Source of the DNA: Clostridiaceae bacterium Marseille-Q4149 | GTDB taxonomy: Bacteria > Bacillota > Clostridia > Oscillospirales > Oscillospiraceae | Direction of reading: 5' to 3' | Length of the DNA: 64,000 nucleotides | Assembly (NCBI GenBank): GCA_018228685.1 | Contig: CP073691.1 | Span: 1,116,001 to 1,180,000 of the forward strand | Part shown: positions 42,498-51,403 of the stretch, one piece after another | Layout of the letters: the number at the start of each line of letters is the position of its first letter | Numbering within the stretch: position 1 is the first letter of the stretch | Program-made: the position numbers and the translations under genes | The notes under the pieces: generated by a model | Databases searched by the model: none | What the model was told of the DNA's origin: nothing | What the model saw: the letters and a program-made list of their open reading frames with translations, nothing else

Positions 42498-42611
42498 TCA
42501 GGCGGTGCGGCGGCGAGGACGGGGCTGGTCAATCCAGTCCGCCAGACGGATAACCCCGGCGGAGAAAGCACCGGCACCCAGCAGCATCACAATAAATCCA
42601 AAAGTCGTCAT
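42498..42611 (-). CDS. 37-residue single-pass membrane peptide, first gene of the SOS-type operon
   Basis: An ATG at 42611 is preceded by GGAGG at ideal distance and ends in TGA 11 bp before the rSAM start. The product has one hydrophobic helix (about residues 4-22, FGFIVMLLGAGAFSAGVI), then RLADWIDQ, and a basic tail, PRPRRRTA. No family was recognised. It is the first open frame after a strong promoter whose spacer holds a LexA box. Small SOS-induced membrane peptides elsewhere, such as SidA of Caulobacter, block cell division, a hypothesis here. Confidence 0.7.
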   Translation of the reverse strand: MTTFGFIVMLLGAGAFSAGVIRLADWIDQPRPRRRTA

Positions 42612-42626
42612 AGGGAACGCCTCCAA

Positions 42627-42638
42627 AAACATTTGTTC
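42627..42638. promoter_or_regulatory. Weak LexA-like half box in the leader of the small gene
   Basis: Read on the minus strand, GAAC-AAAT-GTTT matches GAAC-N4-GTTC at 7 of 8 fixed positions. Confidence 0.4.
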
Positions 42639-42645
42639 TATCGGT

Positions 42646-42674
42646 ATTATAAATCGAACAGACGTTCTTGTCAA
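42646..42674 (-). promoter_or_regulatory. Sigma-A promoter of the small-peptide/rSAM/TIGR03915 operon with embedded LexA box
   Basis: On the minus strand, TTGACA (42674-42669), 17 bp and TATAAT (42651-42646): a near-consensus promoter. The spacer contains CGAAC-AGAC-GTTCT (42655-42668), a Gram-positive LexA (DinR) box with 9 of 10 matches. LexA would occlude polymerase; DNA damage would release it. Confidence 0.88.
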
Positions 42675-42682
42675 GAGATAAT

Positions 42683-42696
42683 CGAACAAAAATTCG
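42683..42696. promoter_or_regulatory. Second LexA-like box between the divergent promoters
   Basis: CGAAC-AAAA-ATTCG matches CGAAC-N4-GTTCG at 9 of 10 positions. It lies between the minus-strand promoter and the pcrA promoter, so it could serve either. Confidence 0.6.
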
Positions 42697-42714
42697 ACAA
42701 ACTTTGCAGAGCGG

Positions 42715-42743
42715 TTGACCGGAGGCGAAAATTGTATTAAAAT
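42715..42743 (+). promoter_or_regulatory. Sigma-A promoter of pcrA
   Basis: TTGACC (42715-42720), 17 bp and TAAAAT (42738-42743), 35 bp before the ATG. Confidence 0.8.
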
Positions 42744-42777
42744 GAGAGACAAGAATACAGACAGGGGAAGGAACACT

Positions 42778-45192
42778 ATGAACGACCTGGAGAAACGATT
42801 TATTGAGGCCCGGACAAGGGCCATTGCCACGGATTATGCGCACCTGAATCCCCGGCAGCTGGAGGGGGTTCTGACCACCGAGGGGCCGCTGCTGCTGCTG
42901 GCGGGGGCCGGGTCCGGCAAGACCACGGTGCTGATCAACCGGGTGGCGAACCTCCTGCGCTATGGCCGGGGCAGCGACACAGATGAGATACCGCTGCCAA
43001 TTTCCCGGGACGAGGTGGAATTTCTGGAGCAGTATGCCGCCCGGCCGGACCCGGAGCAGCGGCCGCTGATGCAGTATCTCTGCGCCGTGGAGCCTGCCCG
43101 CCCCTGGGAGGTGCTGGCCATCACCTTCACCAACAAGGCCGCCAACGAGCTGAAGGACCGGCTGGAGAAGATGCTGGGGGAGGAGGCCCGGGACGTGTGG
43201 GCCGCCACCTTCCACTCGGCCTGTGTCCGCATCCTGCGCCGGGACATCGACAAAATCGGCTTCGACCGCAGCTTTACCATTTACGACACCGACGACAGCA
43301 AGCGGGTCATCAAGGACATCCTCAAGGAGATGGGGCTGGAGGAAAAGACCTTCCCGGTGCGGGAGGTGCTGTCGGTGATCTCCAACGCCAAGGACGCCAT
43401 GATGATGCCCGAGGAGTTCAGCCAGCTGTGGGAACAGCGGGGCGACTGGAGACGGGTGCGGATGGGCCGGGTCTATGCCGCCTATAACCGCCGCCTGCGG
43501 GACGCCAATGCCCTGGACTTTGACGACATCATCCTGCTCACGGTGGAGCTTTTGCAGTCGGACCGCCAGACCCTGGAATATTACCGGAACAAGTTCCGCT
43601 ATGTCCTCATCGACGAGTATCAGGACACCAACCACATGCAGTATATGCTGGCCAGCCTGCTGGCCGGGGGACGGAAGAACATCTGCGTGGTAGGCGACGA
43701 CGACCAGAGCATCTATCGCTTCCGGGGGGCCAACATCGAGAACATCCTCAGCTTTGAAAAGCAGTACGCCGGGGCCAGGACCATCCGGCTGGAGCAGAAC
43801 TACCGCTCCACCCAGAATATTCTGGACGCCGCCAACGCCGTGATCCGCCACAACGTGGGCCGCAAGGGCAAGACCCTGTGGACCGAGAACGGGGCGGGGG
43901 AGGTGGTCACCGTGAAGACCTGCTTCAATGAGGGAGACGAGGCCAACTATGTGGTGGGGCAAATCATGATGAACTATCGCCGGGGGGTGAACTGGAAGGA
44001 CAACGCCGTGCTGTACCGCATGAACGCCCAGTCCAACGCCCTGGAGTATGCCTTCAAGCGCAACGGCGTGCCCTATAAGATCATCGGCGGCACCAAGTTC
44101 TTCGACCGGGCCGAGGTGAAGGACATGCTGGCGTATCTGTGCGTCATCAACAACCCCACCGACGACCTGCGGCTGCGGCGGATCGTCAACGTACCCGCCC
44201 GGAAGATCGGCGCGGCCACCATGGACAAGGCCCAGGTCATCGCCACGGAGGAGAGTCTGCCGCTGATGGAGGTTCTGCGGCGGGCGGGAGACTATCCCCA
44301 GCTGAAGGCAAGTGCTGGCAAGCTGACGGCCTTTACAGCAATGATCGACGAAATGCGCCGCCAGGCGGACGATATGGGCCTGGTGGAGTTCTATGAATAT
44401 GTGTGCCGCCGCAGCGGCTATGTGGGGATGCTCCAGGAGAAGAACGATATGGAGAGCCGGGGCCGCCTGGAAAACGTGGAGGAGCTCAGCTCCAGTATCC
44501 AGGCCTTCCTGGAAAACGATCCGGAGAATCCCACCCTGTCGGGCTTCCTGGACGAGGTGGCCCTGTATACGGACCTGGACAGCCAGGAGGCCGGGGACAA
44601 CTGCGTGACGCTGATGACCATGCACAGCGCCAAGGGGCTGGAATTTCCCAGCGTGTTCGTGGTAGGCATGGAGGACGGGCTTTTCCCGGGGAATCGCGCC
44701 ATGGGAGAGCCGGAGGAAATGGAGGAGGAGCGGCGGCTGTGCTATGTGGCCATGACCCGGGCCAAGGAGAAGCTGACCCTGACCAACGCCCGGCAGCGGA
44801 TGCTGTTCGGCCGCACCACTCCCTGCATGCCCTCCCGGTTTCTGAAGGAGATCCCGGAGGAGAACATGGAGTGGCTGGGGAAGCCCGAGCCCCGTCCGAC
44901 GTCCTCCTGGGACGATTTCGGCGATGGGCCTGCCTATGCGCCGCAGCGGGAGGCGCGGCCCGGGACGGAGCGTCCGGCACACCCGGAGCGCCCGGTGCGT
45001 CCGGCGGCGGTCTCCGCACCGCTGCTGCAGCTGCAGCCCGGCGACGGGGTGCGGCACAGCGCCTTCGGCCAGGGGATGGTCCTAAGCGTGCGGCCCATGG
45101 GCGGCGATGCCCTGGTAGAGGTGGCCTTCGACCGGGTGGGCACCAAGCGGCTCATGCTGAAGGCCGCAGGCGCGCATCTGACAAAGCTGTAA
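42778..45192 (+). CDS. pcrA: ATP-dependent DNA helicase PcrA/UvrD
   Basis: This 3'-5' superfamily 1 helicase acts in nucleotide-excision repair and removes RecA from DNA. The 804 residues include Walker A AGAGSGKTT (42-50), motif II DEYQDTN, motif III VVGDDDQSIYRFRGA, motif IV EQNYRS, and the late motif TMHSAKGLEF. The C-terminal unit, LQPGDGVRHSAFGQG, is the PcrA-specific Tudor-like domain. GGGAAGG precedes the ATG at 42778. It shares the upstream region with two LexA-like boxes and a divergent repair operon. Confidence 0.95.
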   Translation: MNDLEKRFIEARTRAIATDYAHLNPRQLEGVLTTEGPLLLLAGAGSGKTTVLINRVANLLRYGRGSDTDEIPLPISRDEVEFLEQYAARPDPEQRPLMQYLCAVEPARPWEVLAITFTNKAANELKDRLEKMLGEEARDVWAATFHSACVRILRRDIDKIGFDRSFTIYDTDDSKRVIKDILKEMGLEEKTFPVREVLSVISNAKDAMMMPEEFSQLWEQRGDWRRVRMGRVYAAYNRRLRDANALDFDDIILLTVELLQSDRQTLEYYRNKFRYVLIDEYQDTNHMQYMLASLLAGGRKNICVVGDDDQSIYRFRGANIENILSFEKQYAGARTIRLEQNYRSTQNILDAANAVIRHNVGRKGKTLWTENGAGEVVTVKTCFNEGDEANYVVGQIMMNYRRGVNWKDNAVLYRMNAQSNALEYAFKRNGVPYKIIGGTKFFDRAEVKDMLAYLCVINNPTDDLRLRRIVNVPARKIGAATMDKAQVIATEESLPLMEVLRRAGDYPQLKASAGKLTAFTAMIDEMRRQADDMGLVEFYEYVCRRSGYVGMLQEKNDMESRGRLENVEELSSSIQAFLENDPENPTLSGFLDEVALYTDLDSQEAGDNCVTLMTMHSAKGLEFPSVFVVGMEDGLFPGNRAMGEPEEMEEERRLCYVAMTRAKEKLTLTNARQRMLFGRTTPCMPSRFLKEIPEENMEWLGKPEPRPTSSWDDFGDGPAYAPQREARPGTERPAHPERPVRPAAVSAPLLQLQPGDGVRHSAFGQGMVLSVRPMGGDALVEVAFDRVGTKRLMLKAAGAHLTKL

Positions 45193-45222
45193 AGCATTTT
45201 CACTTTGCAGAAAAAGTTAAAA

Positions 45223-45250
45223 ATCCCCTGGCGCGTAAGCGCCAGGGGAT
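45223..45250. terminator. Bidirectional terminator between pcrA and pfp
   Basis: ATCCCCTGGCGC and GCGCCAGGGGAT form a perfect 12-bp stem with a GTAA loop; on the minus strand it is followed by TTTTTAAC. Confidence 0.8.
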
Positions 45251-45265
45251 CGTTGAAACGGGGAT

Positions 45266-46504
45266 TTACTTGGCCAGGATCTTCTTCAGATGGGCAAAGC
45301 GGGGCAGGGAGTCCACCTTGGGCAGGTCCGGCTCGCCCTGGATCAGGGGCAGCGCGTACTCCACAAACTGGTGGTTCACGCCGTTGCCGGCCTCGTTGAT
45401 CCACTCCCGGGGAACCTTCTTTTCGGTGTTGGCCACCTCCATCAGCGGGATGAGCTTGGTCTTGCAGGCGTACTTGCCGTCCCGGATGCCGCGCTCGAAG
45501 CCGATCATGCGGCCGTTGATGCCGTTGATGGCGTTTTCCACGGCGGCCTTACCGGCCATGTAGGACTCCTCGATATCGGTTTCGGAGGCCAGATGTGCGC
45601 CGCAGCGCTGCAGCAGGTTCAGCTCGATGCCCCGGACCTTGGCGCCGGTTTCCTCCTTCAGCACCTGGGCCAGCATGGCGGCCAGACCGCCCAGCTGGGC
45701 ATGGCCGAAGCCGTCGTTGGCGGCCACCTTGGCCTCGGAGACGAAGCCGCCGTCCTCATAGTGGATGCCCTCGGACACGGCCACGATGCAGGAGCCCTTT
45801 TCGGCGTATACGCGCTTGACATCCTCAATAAACTGGGTCATGCTGAAGTCCACCTCGGGCAGGTAGATCAAGTCGGGGCCTGCGCCGTATTCACCGGCCA
45901 GGGCGGCGGCGGCCGTCAGCCAGCCGGCGTGGCGGCCCATGATCTCCATAACCACGATCATGCCGGTGTCGTACACATGGGCGTCCAGGTTCACCTCCAT
46001 CAGGGAGGTGGCGATGTACTTGGCGGCGGAGGCATAGCCGGGGCAGTGATCCGTGCCGAACAGGTCGTTGTCGATGGTCTTGGGAACGCCCATGACCCGG
46101 CATTCGTAGCCCACGGACTGCATATACTGATTGATCTTGTTGCAGGTGTCCATGGAGTCGTTGCCGCCGTTATAGAAGAAGTAGCGGACATTGTGCTTCT
46201 TGAACACCTCCAGGATCCGGCGATAATCGGTATCGTCCACCTCAGGATCGGCGATCTTATAGCGGCAGGAGCCCAGGGCGGAGGAGGGGGTGTATTTCAG
46301 AAGACGCAGCTCCTCGGGATCCTCCAGACCCATGTCGAACAGACGGTCGCTGAGAACGCCCTTGATGCCGTGCTCCGCGCCCAGCACCTGGGTGATGACA
46401 CCGGATTTCAGGGCCGTGTCAATGACGCCGTAGGCACTGGCGTTGATCACAGACGTGGGCCCGCCGGACTGACCGATGATACAGGCACCTTTTAATTCTT
46501 TCAT
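45266..46504 (-). CDS. pfp: Pyrophosphate-dependent 6-phosphofructokinase (PPi-PFK)
   Basis: This reversible glycolytic enzyme uses pyrophosphate to phosphorylate fructose 6-phosphate, saving ATP. The 412 residues have GGNDS (113-117), where Asp replaces the Gly of the ATP enzymes, and PKTIDND (141-147) with the extra Lys of PPi enzymes. MGRHAGW follows. GGGAGG precedes the ATG. It is divergent from fba. The window also holds an ATP-type pfkA, so the two probably serve different energy states. Confidence 0.9.
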   Translation of the reverse strand: MKELKGACIIGQSGGPTSVINASAYGVIDTALKSGVITQVLGAEHGIKGVLSDRLFDMGLEDPEELRLLKYTPSSALGSCRYKIADPEVDDTDYRRILEVFKKHNVRYFFYNGGNDSMDTCNKINQYMQSVGYECRVMGVPKTIDNDLFGTDHCPGYASAAKYIATSLMEVNLDAHVYDTGMIVVMEIMGRHAGWLTAAAALAGEYGAGPDLIYLPEVDFSMTQFIEDVKRVYAEKGSCIVAVSEGIHYEDGGFVSEAKVAANDGFGHAQLGGLAAMLAQVLKEETGAKVRGIELNLLQRCGAHLASETDIEESYMAGKAAVENAINGINGRMIGFERGIRDGKYACKTKLIPLMEVANTEKKVPREWINEAGNGVNHQFVEYALPLIQGEPDLPKVDSLPRFAHLKKILAK

Positions 46505-46545
46505 GATTGACTACCTCCCAGTAGAATTTTCTTGCCGTGCGGAAT

Positions 46546-46574
46546 ATTTTATCATAAAAGATTGATAAAGTAAA
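46546..46574 (-). promoter_or_regulatory. Sigma-A promoter of pfp
   Basis: On the minus strand, TTTACT (46574-46569), 17 bp and TAAAAT (46551-46546). Confidence 0.7.
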
Positions 46575-46584
46575 CCATCGGGGC

Positions 46585-46612
46585 TTGCAAAAAAGAAAAA
46601 ATGTGGTACAAT
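46585..46612 (+). promoter_or_regulatory. Promoter of fba
   Basis: TTGCAA (46585-46590), 16 bp and extended -10 TG-G-TACAAT (46604-46612), divergent from the pfp promoter by 10 bp. Confidence 0.75.
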
Positions 46613-46681
46613 GCATATGTACATCTTATCCCAATCATTCCATACAAGTCAAGACCAAATTTTCAAAAGGAGCGATTTATT

Positions 46682-47620
46682 ATGCCACTGGTTACAACAA
46701 AGGAAATGTTCGAGAAGGCCTATAACGGCGGTTACGCCATCGGCGCCTTCAACGTGAACAACATGGAGATCATTCAGGGCATCACCGAGGCCGCTGCCGA
46801 GCTGAAGGCCCCCCTGATCCTGCAGGTGTCCAAGGGCGCCCGGGCCTATGCCAACCGCACCTATCTGAAGAAGCTGGTGGAGGCCGCCGTCATCGAGACC
46901 GGCCTGCCCATCGCCCTGCACCTGGACCACGGCGACAGCTTCGAGCTGTGCAAGTCCTGCATTGAGGACGGCTTCACCTCCGTGATGATCGACGCCTCCT
47001 CCAAGCCCTTTGCCGAGAACATCGCCCTGACCCGTCAGGTGGTGGAGTATGCCCATGACCACGGCGTGGTGGTGGAGGCCGAGCTGGGTACCCTGGCCGG
47101 CATCGAGGATGAGGTCAACGTGTCCGCCGAGGATTCCTCCTATACCCACCCCGAGGAGGTGGAGGAGTTCGTGTCCAAGACCGGGTGCGACTCTCTGGCC
47201 ATCGCCATCGGCACCAGCCACGGCGCTTATAAGTTCAAGCCCGGCACCAAGCCCCAGCTGCGCTTCGACGTGCTGGAGGAGGTTTCCCGCCGTCTGCCCG
47301 GCTTCCCCATCGTGCTGCACGGTTCTTCCTCCGTGCCCCAGGACCTGGTGGCCAAGGTAAACCAGTATGGCGGCAATATGCCCGGCGCCATCGGTGTGCC
47401 CGAGGACCAGCTGCGCAAGGCCGCTTCCCTGGCCGTGTGCAAGATCAACATCGACTCCGATCTGCGTCTGGCCATGACCGCCTCCATCCGGGAGCACTTC
47501 GCTCTGCATCCGGCGGACTTTGACCCCCGGCAGTATCTGAAGCCCGCACGCCAGGCCATCAAGGAGCTGGTGGCCCACAAGATCGTGGACGTTCTGGGCT
47601 GCGACGGCAAGGCATTCTGA
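46682..47620 (+). CDS. fba: Class II fructose-bisphosphate aldolase
   Basis: This zinc aldolase cleaves fructose 1,6-bisphosphate to dihydroxyacetone phosphate and glyceraldehyde 3-phosphate. The 312 residues have LHLDHGDSFE (catalytic Asp82, zinc His83), EAELGTLAG, GTSHGAYK and LHGSSSVP with the other zinc histidines. AAAAGGAG precedes the ATG at 46682; an earlier open frame start is not supported. It is followed by a terminator-like stem and then pyk. Confidence 0.95.
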   Translation: MPLVTTKEMFEKAYNGGYAIGAFNVNNMEIIQGITEAAAELKAPLILQVSKGARAYANRTYLKKLVEAAVIETGLPIALHLDHGDSFELCKSCIEDGFTSVMIDASSKPFAENIALTRQVVEYAHDHGVVVEAELGTLAGIEDEVNVSAEDSSYTHPEEVEEFVSKTGCDSLAIAIGTSHGAYKFKPGTKPQLRFDVLEEVSRRLPGFPIVLHGSSSVPQDLVAKVNQYGGNMPGAIGVPEDQLRKAASLAVCKINIDSDLRLAMTASIREHFALHPADFDPRQYLKPARQAIKELVAHKIVDVLGCDGKAF

Positions 47621-47637
47621 GAGATAAGGACCCCATT

Positions 47638-47682
47638 TGCGTCCCCCCTGTGACCCCACCGGTGCCCAGGGGGGCGCATTTT
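47638..47682 (+). terminator. Terminator-like stem between fba and pyk
   Basis: TGCG-CCCCCCTG and CAGGGGGG-CGCA pair across a 16-nt loop, followed by TTTT. pyk begins 38 bp later, so it may act as a partial terminator. Confidence 0.55.
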
Positions 47683-47719
47683 CAGGATTGCCACCCCAAC
47701 AGAGCAGAGAGGAAAGACC

Positions 47720-49458
47720 ATGAGAAAGACAAAAATCGTATGCACCCTGGGTCCGGCCACCGACAGGGAGGGGGTGCTGCGGCAGATGCTGCAGGCGGGC
47801 ATGAACGTGGCCCGGTTCAATTTCTCCCACGGCAGCTATGACGAGCATCAGCGCCGACTGGACCAGCTGGTGACCCTGCGGGAGGAGCTTCATCTGCCGG
47901 TGGCCGCCATGCTGGACACCAAGGGGCCGGAGGTGCGGCTGAGGAGCTTTCAGAACGGGCCGGTGCAGCTGAAAACCGGCCAGAGCTTTACCCTGACCAC
48001 CGACGACGTTCCCGGCGACGAGAGCCGGTGCTCCATCACCTATGCCCAGCTGCCCCAGGACGTGAAGCCCGGGGACACCATCCTGCTGGACGACGGACTG
48101 GTGCGGCTGACGGTGCTGGAGACCACCGAACGGGAGATCCGGTGCCGGGTGGAGAACGACGGCGTGATGAAGGACAAGAAGGGCGTCAACGTTCCCGGCG
48201 TGTCCCTGTCCATGCCGTATATGAACCAGCGGGACCGGGAGGATATCCTGTTCGGTATCCGGCAGGGGTTCGATTTCATCGCCGCCAGCTTTGTCCGGTC
48301 TGCCGCCGATATCCGGGAGATCCGGCACATTCTGGATAAGAATCACTCCAGGATCCGGATCATCGCCAAAATCGAGAACCAGGAGGGCGTCAGCAATCTG
48401 GCGGACATCCTGTCCGTGGCTGACGGCATCATGGTGGCCGGGGGGACATGGGCGTGGAGATCGACTTCACGGAGATTCCCGCTATCCAGAAGAACATCAT
48501 TGCCCAGTGCGTGGCCGCCGGGAAGCCCGTGATCACCGCCACCCAGATGCTGGACTCCATGATTGAGAATCCCCGGCCCACCCGGGCGGAGATCACCGAC
48601 GTGGCCAACGCCATCTATGACGGCACCAGCGCCATTATGCTCTCCGGCGAGACGGCGGCAGGGAAGTACCCGGTGGAGGCCGTTCAGACCATGGACGCCA
48701 TCGCCCGGAAAACCGAAAGCAACATCGACCGCATCTGTCCCGCCAAGACGCCCAAGCGCACCCGACTGTCCATCACCGCCGCCGCGGCCCACGCCGCCTG
48801 CACCACGGCGGAGGACATCGGCGCGGACGCCATCCTGACCGTCAGCCAGCGGGGCATTACCGCCCAGATGGTCAGCCGCTTCCGGCCTGCCGCCACGGTG
48901 GTGGCCCTGCTGCTGGACCCCCAGGTCCAGCGCCAGATGGCCCTGTACTGGGGCCTGGTGCCCATTACCATGCCCCGGGCCAGCAGCACCGATCAGCTGG
49001 TAGACCTGGCCATCCAGTCCGCCCAGGAGGCGGGGCTGGTGAAGCATGGGGACCTGGTGGTGGTCACCGCAGGCGTGCCGGTGGGAATTTCCGGCACCAC
49101 CAATATGATCCGCATCGCCCAGGTGGGCGGCTCCCTGGTCAACGCCATCGGCGTGGGCAGCCAGATCGCCTCCGGTCCGCTGTGCGTCTGCCGGACGCTG
49201 GAGGATATTCCGGAGAAGTTCCACCCCGGCGACGTGCTGGTGGTGCCCTATACCAACAACGAGGTACTGCCCTGGCTGCGGCAGGCTGCGGCCATTGTCA
49301 GCGAGGAGGCCAGCGCCGACTGTCACACGGCCACCGTGGGACTGCTGCTGAATAAGCCCGTCATCGTGGCGGCCTCGGACGCCACCCGCCGCCTGAAGGA
49401 CGGCACCTTCGTGTCCGTGGACTGCGCCCGGGGAATCGTGCAGGTCATTCCCCAATAA
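47720..49458 (+). pseudogene. pyk: Pyruvate kinase with a -1 frameshift near 48440
   Basis: Pyruvate kinase makes ATP and pyruvate from PEP. Residues 1-240 are read from the ATG at 47720, with KIVCTLGPA and MLDTKGPEVR. The frame then breaks in the run at 48437-48445: homologs have MVARGDMGVE, but here one C is missing from GCCCGGGGGGAC, so the rest (DFTEIPAIQK, TATQMLDSMI and the C-terminal PEP-utilizer-like domain) is in another frame. Restoring one base gives about 579 residues. The broken site lies in the RGD motif of the active site. It is either a real mutation or an error in a G-run; coverage would decide. Confidence 0.85.
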
Positions 49459-49472
49459 TCATATCAGGACAG

Positions 49473-49510
49473 AAAAATCGGGAGAAATCAGACGATTTCT
49501 CCCGATTTTT
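49473..49510. terminator. Bidirectional terminator between pyk and the transketolase genes
   Basis: AAAAATCGGGAGAAATC and GATTTCTCCCGATTTTT form a perfect 17-bp stem with an AGAC loop. Confidence 0.88.
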
Positions 49511-49523
49511 GCATCGAATGAGG

Positions 49524-50450
49524 TTACAGAGTCTCCCGGATGCGGTCGGCGATCTGGTCGGCGGTGAGTCCATACTCCCGCAGAACGTCGGCAGCCTTGC
49601 CGGACTGGCCGAACTGATCGTTGACGCCGATCTTGCGGAACTTGCAGCTGACCTTGCCCATGAGCACGTCGGCCACGGCGTCGCCCAGGCCGCCGATGAC
49701 GCTGTGCTCCTCCACGGTGACCACATTGCCGCACTTTTCGGCCCACTGGGTGACGCAGGCGGCGTCAATGGGCTTGATGGTGTGGACGTTGATGACCGCG
49801 ATGCGGATGCCCTGGGCCTCCAGCAGCCTGGCAGCCGCCAACGTCTCGCTGACCATCAGGCCGCAGGCAAACACGGCGGCGTCGGTGCCCTCCCGCAGGA
49901 CGTTGGCCTTGCCGATCTCAAAGGGATAATCCTCCTCGAACACGGGGGTGGCCAGACGGGCCAGACGCATATAGGCCGGACCCCGGAACTCCGCCAGGGC
50001 CAGGGTGGCCTTCCGGGCCTCCTTGGCATCGGCGGGAACGATGACGGTCATGCCGGGGATCAGGCGCATAAGACCGATGTCCTCGATGGCCTGGTGGCTG
50101 CCGCCGTCCTCGCCCACGGACACGCCGGCGTGGGAGCAGCAGATCTTCACGTTGAACTTGGGATAGGCGATGGAGTTGCGGATCTGTTCATAGGCCCGTC
50201 CTGCGCCGAACATAGCAAACGTAGAGCAGAAGGGAACCAGCCCCATGGTAGACAGGCCCGCGGCGATGTTCATCATGTCCGCCTCGGCAATGCCGCAGTC
50301 GAAGAAGCGCTGGGGATAGGCGGCCTTGAAATGCTTGGTCATAGTGGCGCCGGCCAGGTCGGCGTCCAGCACCACCACCTGCTCATTGGCGGCGCCCAGC
50401 TCTACCAGAGCCTTGCCGTAGGCTTCACGGGTTGCGATTTTTTCACTCAT
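49524..50450 (-). CDS. Transketolase, C-terminal subunit
   Basis: This is the pyrimidine-binding and C-terminal part of a split transketolase, which with its partner transfers two-carbon units in the pentose phosphate pathway. The 308 residues include FDCGIAEADMMNIAAGLS (the Glu that activates thiamine diphosphate) and VDEDGGSHQ-like SVGEDGGSHQAIED. GGAGGACTGAGACC precedes the ATG and overlaps the end of the N-terminal subunit gene, 4 bp upstream. Two-gene transketolases are common in Clostridia. Confidence 0.92.
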   Translation of the reverse strand: MSEKIATREAYGKALVELGAANEQVVVLDADLAGATMTKHFKAAYPQRFFDCGIAEADMMNIAAGLSTMGLVPFCSTFAMFGAGRAYEQIRNSIAYPKFNVKICCSHAGVSVGEDGGSHQAIEDIGLMRLIPGMTVIVPADAKEARKATLALAEFRGPAYMRLARLATPVFEEDYPFEIGKANVLREGTDAAVFACGLMVSETLAAARLLEAQGIRIAVINVHTIKPIDAACVTQWAEKCGNVVTVEEHSVIGGLGDAVADVLMGKVSCKFRKIGVNDQFGQSGKAADVLREYGLTADQIADRIRETL

Positions 50451-50454
50451 GGTC

Positions 50455-51264
50455 TCAGTCCTCCAATTCCTTCAAAGCCTGCTGGCGCTGCTCCTCGTTG
50501 GGGGCCTTGCCGTGCCAGCCCACCTGGTTCTCCATGAAGGAGACACCCTTGCCCTTGACGGTGTGGGCCAGGATGCACTTGGGCTTGCCGGGGACGGCGG
50601 GGGCGCTGAGGGCCGCCTCAATGGTGTCCATGTCGTGGCCGTCGATCTCATGCAGGTCCAGGCCGAAGGCCCGGAGCTTGGCGGGCAGGTCGCCCAGGGA
50701 CATGACCTCATCGTTGGTGCCGTCGATCTGCAGGCCGTTGTTGTCGATGATGATGGTCAGGTTATCCAGATGATAGTGGGCCGCTGCCATGAAGGACTCC
50801 CAAATCTGGCCCTCCTGGCACTCGCCGTCGCCCAGCAGGGTATAGACCTTGCAGTCCTTATGCTGCACCTTGGCACCCAGGGCCATGCCCACGGCGATGG
50901 AACAGCCCTGGCCCAGGGAGCCGGTGGCGGCGTCCACGCCGGGGACCTTCTTGCTGTCGGGGTGACCCTGGAGAATGCTGTGGAGCTGGCGGAAATTCTT
51001 GAACTCATCCCGGCTGATGAAGCCCATCTCCGCCAGGACCGCATAGTAGCAGGGGGCCGCGTGGCCCTTGCTCAGCACGAAACGGTCCCGATTGGGGTCG
51101 TCCGGGTGCTTGGGATCCACATGCATGTGGTTGAAAAACAGGCAAGTCATCAGGTCTGCCGCAGACAGGGAACCACCGGGGTGGCCGCTGCCGGCGTTGG
51201 CGGTCATGTTGATGATATCCCGCCGGACCTGCTTGCTCATGCTGGAAAGCTCTGCCGTATTCAT
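50455..51264 (-). CDS. Transketolase, N-terminal (thiamine diphosphate-binding) subunit
   Basis: The 269 residues hold the thiamine diphosphate/Mg2+ half: [12 protein letters not shown] as the GDG motif, followed by the metal-liganding IIDNN, and earlier [15 protein letters not shown] and [11 protein letters not shown]. The ATG at 51264 follows TGGAGG; the longer frame is rejected. A TTGACA (51327-51322, minus strand) with TATACC about 15 bp away is a possible promoter. It forms an operon with the C-terminal subunit. Confidence 0.92.
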   Translation of the reverse strand: MNTAELSSMSKQVRRDIINMTANAGSGHPGGSLSAADLMTCLFFNHMHVDPKHPDDPNRDRFVLSKGHAAPCYYAVLAEMGFISRDEFKNFRQLHSILQGHPDSKKVPGVDAATGSLGQGCSIAVGMALGAKVQHKDCKVYTLLGDGECQEGQIWESFMAAAHYHLDNLTIIIDNNGLQIDGTNDEVMSLGDLPAKLRAFGLDLHEIDGHDMDTIEAALSAPAVPGKPKCILAHTVKGKGVSFMENQVGWHGKAPNEEQRQQALKELED

Positions 51265-51379
51265 GAGAAACCTCCATATAAAATAATTACCTCTCGTTAG
51301 GGTATAGCATTCCGGGCAGAATGTCAATGGCCTGGCCGGAAAAATTCCCGGTTCTCCCCGGAAATTGCCGCAAAAAGGG

Positions 51380-51403
51380 GAGAGGGTCCACACGGACCCT
51401 CTC
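51380..51403 (-). terminator. Intrinsic terminator of the recombinase gene
   Basis: On the minus strand, GAGAGGGTCC and GGACCCTCTC form a perfect 10-bp stem with a 4-nt loop, then CCCTTTTTG. The stem overlaps the stop codon of the recombinase gene. Confidence 0.8.
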
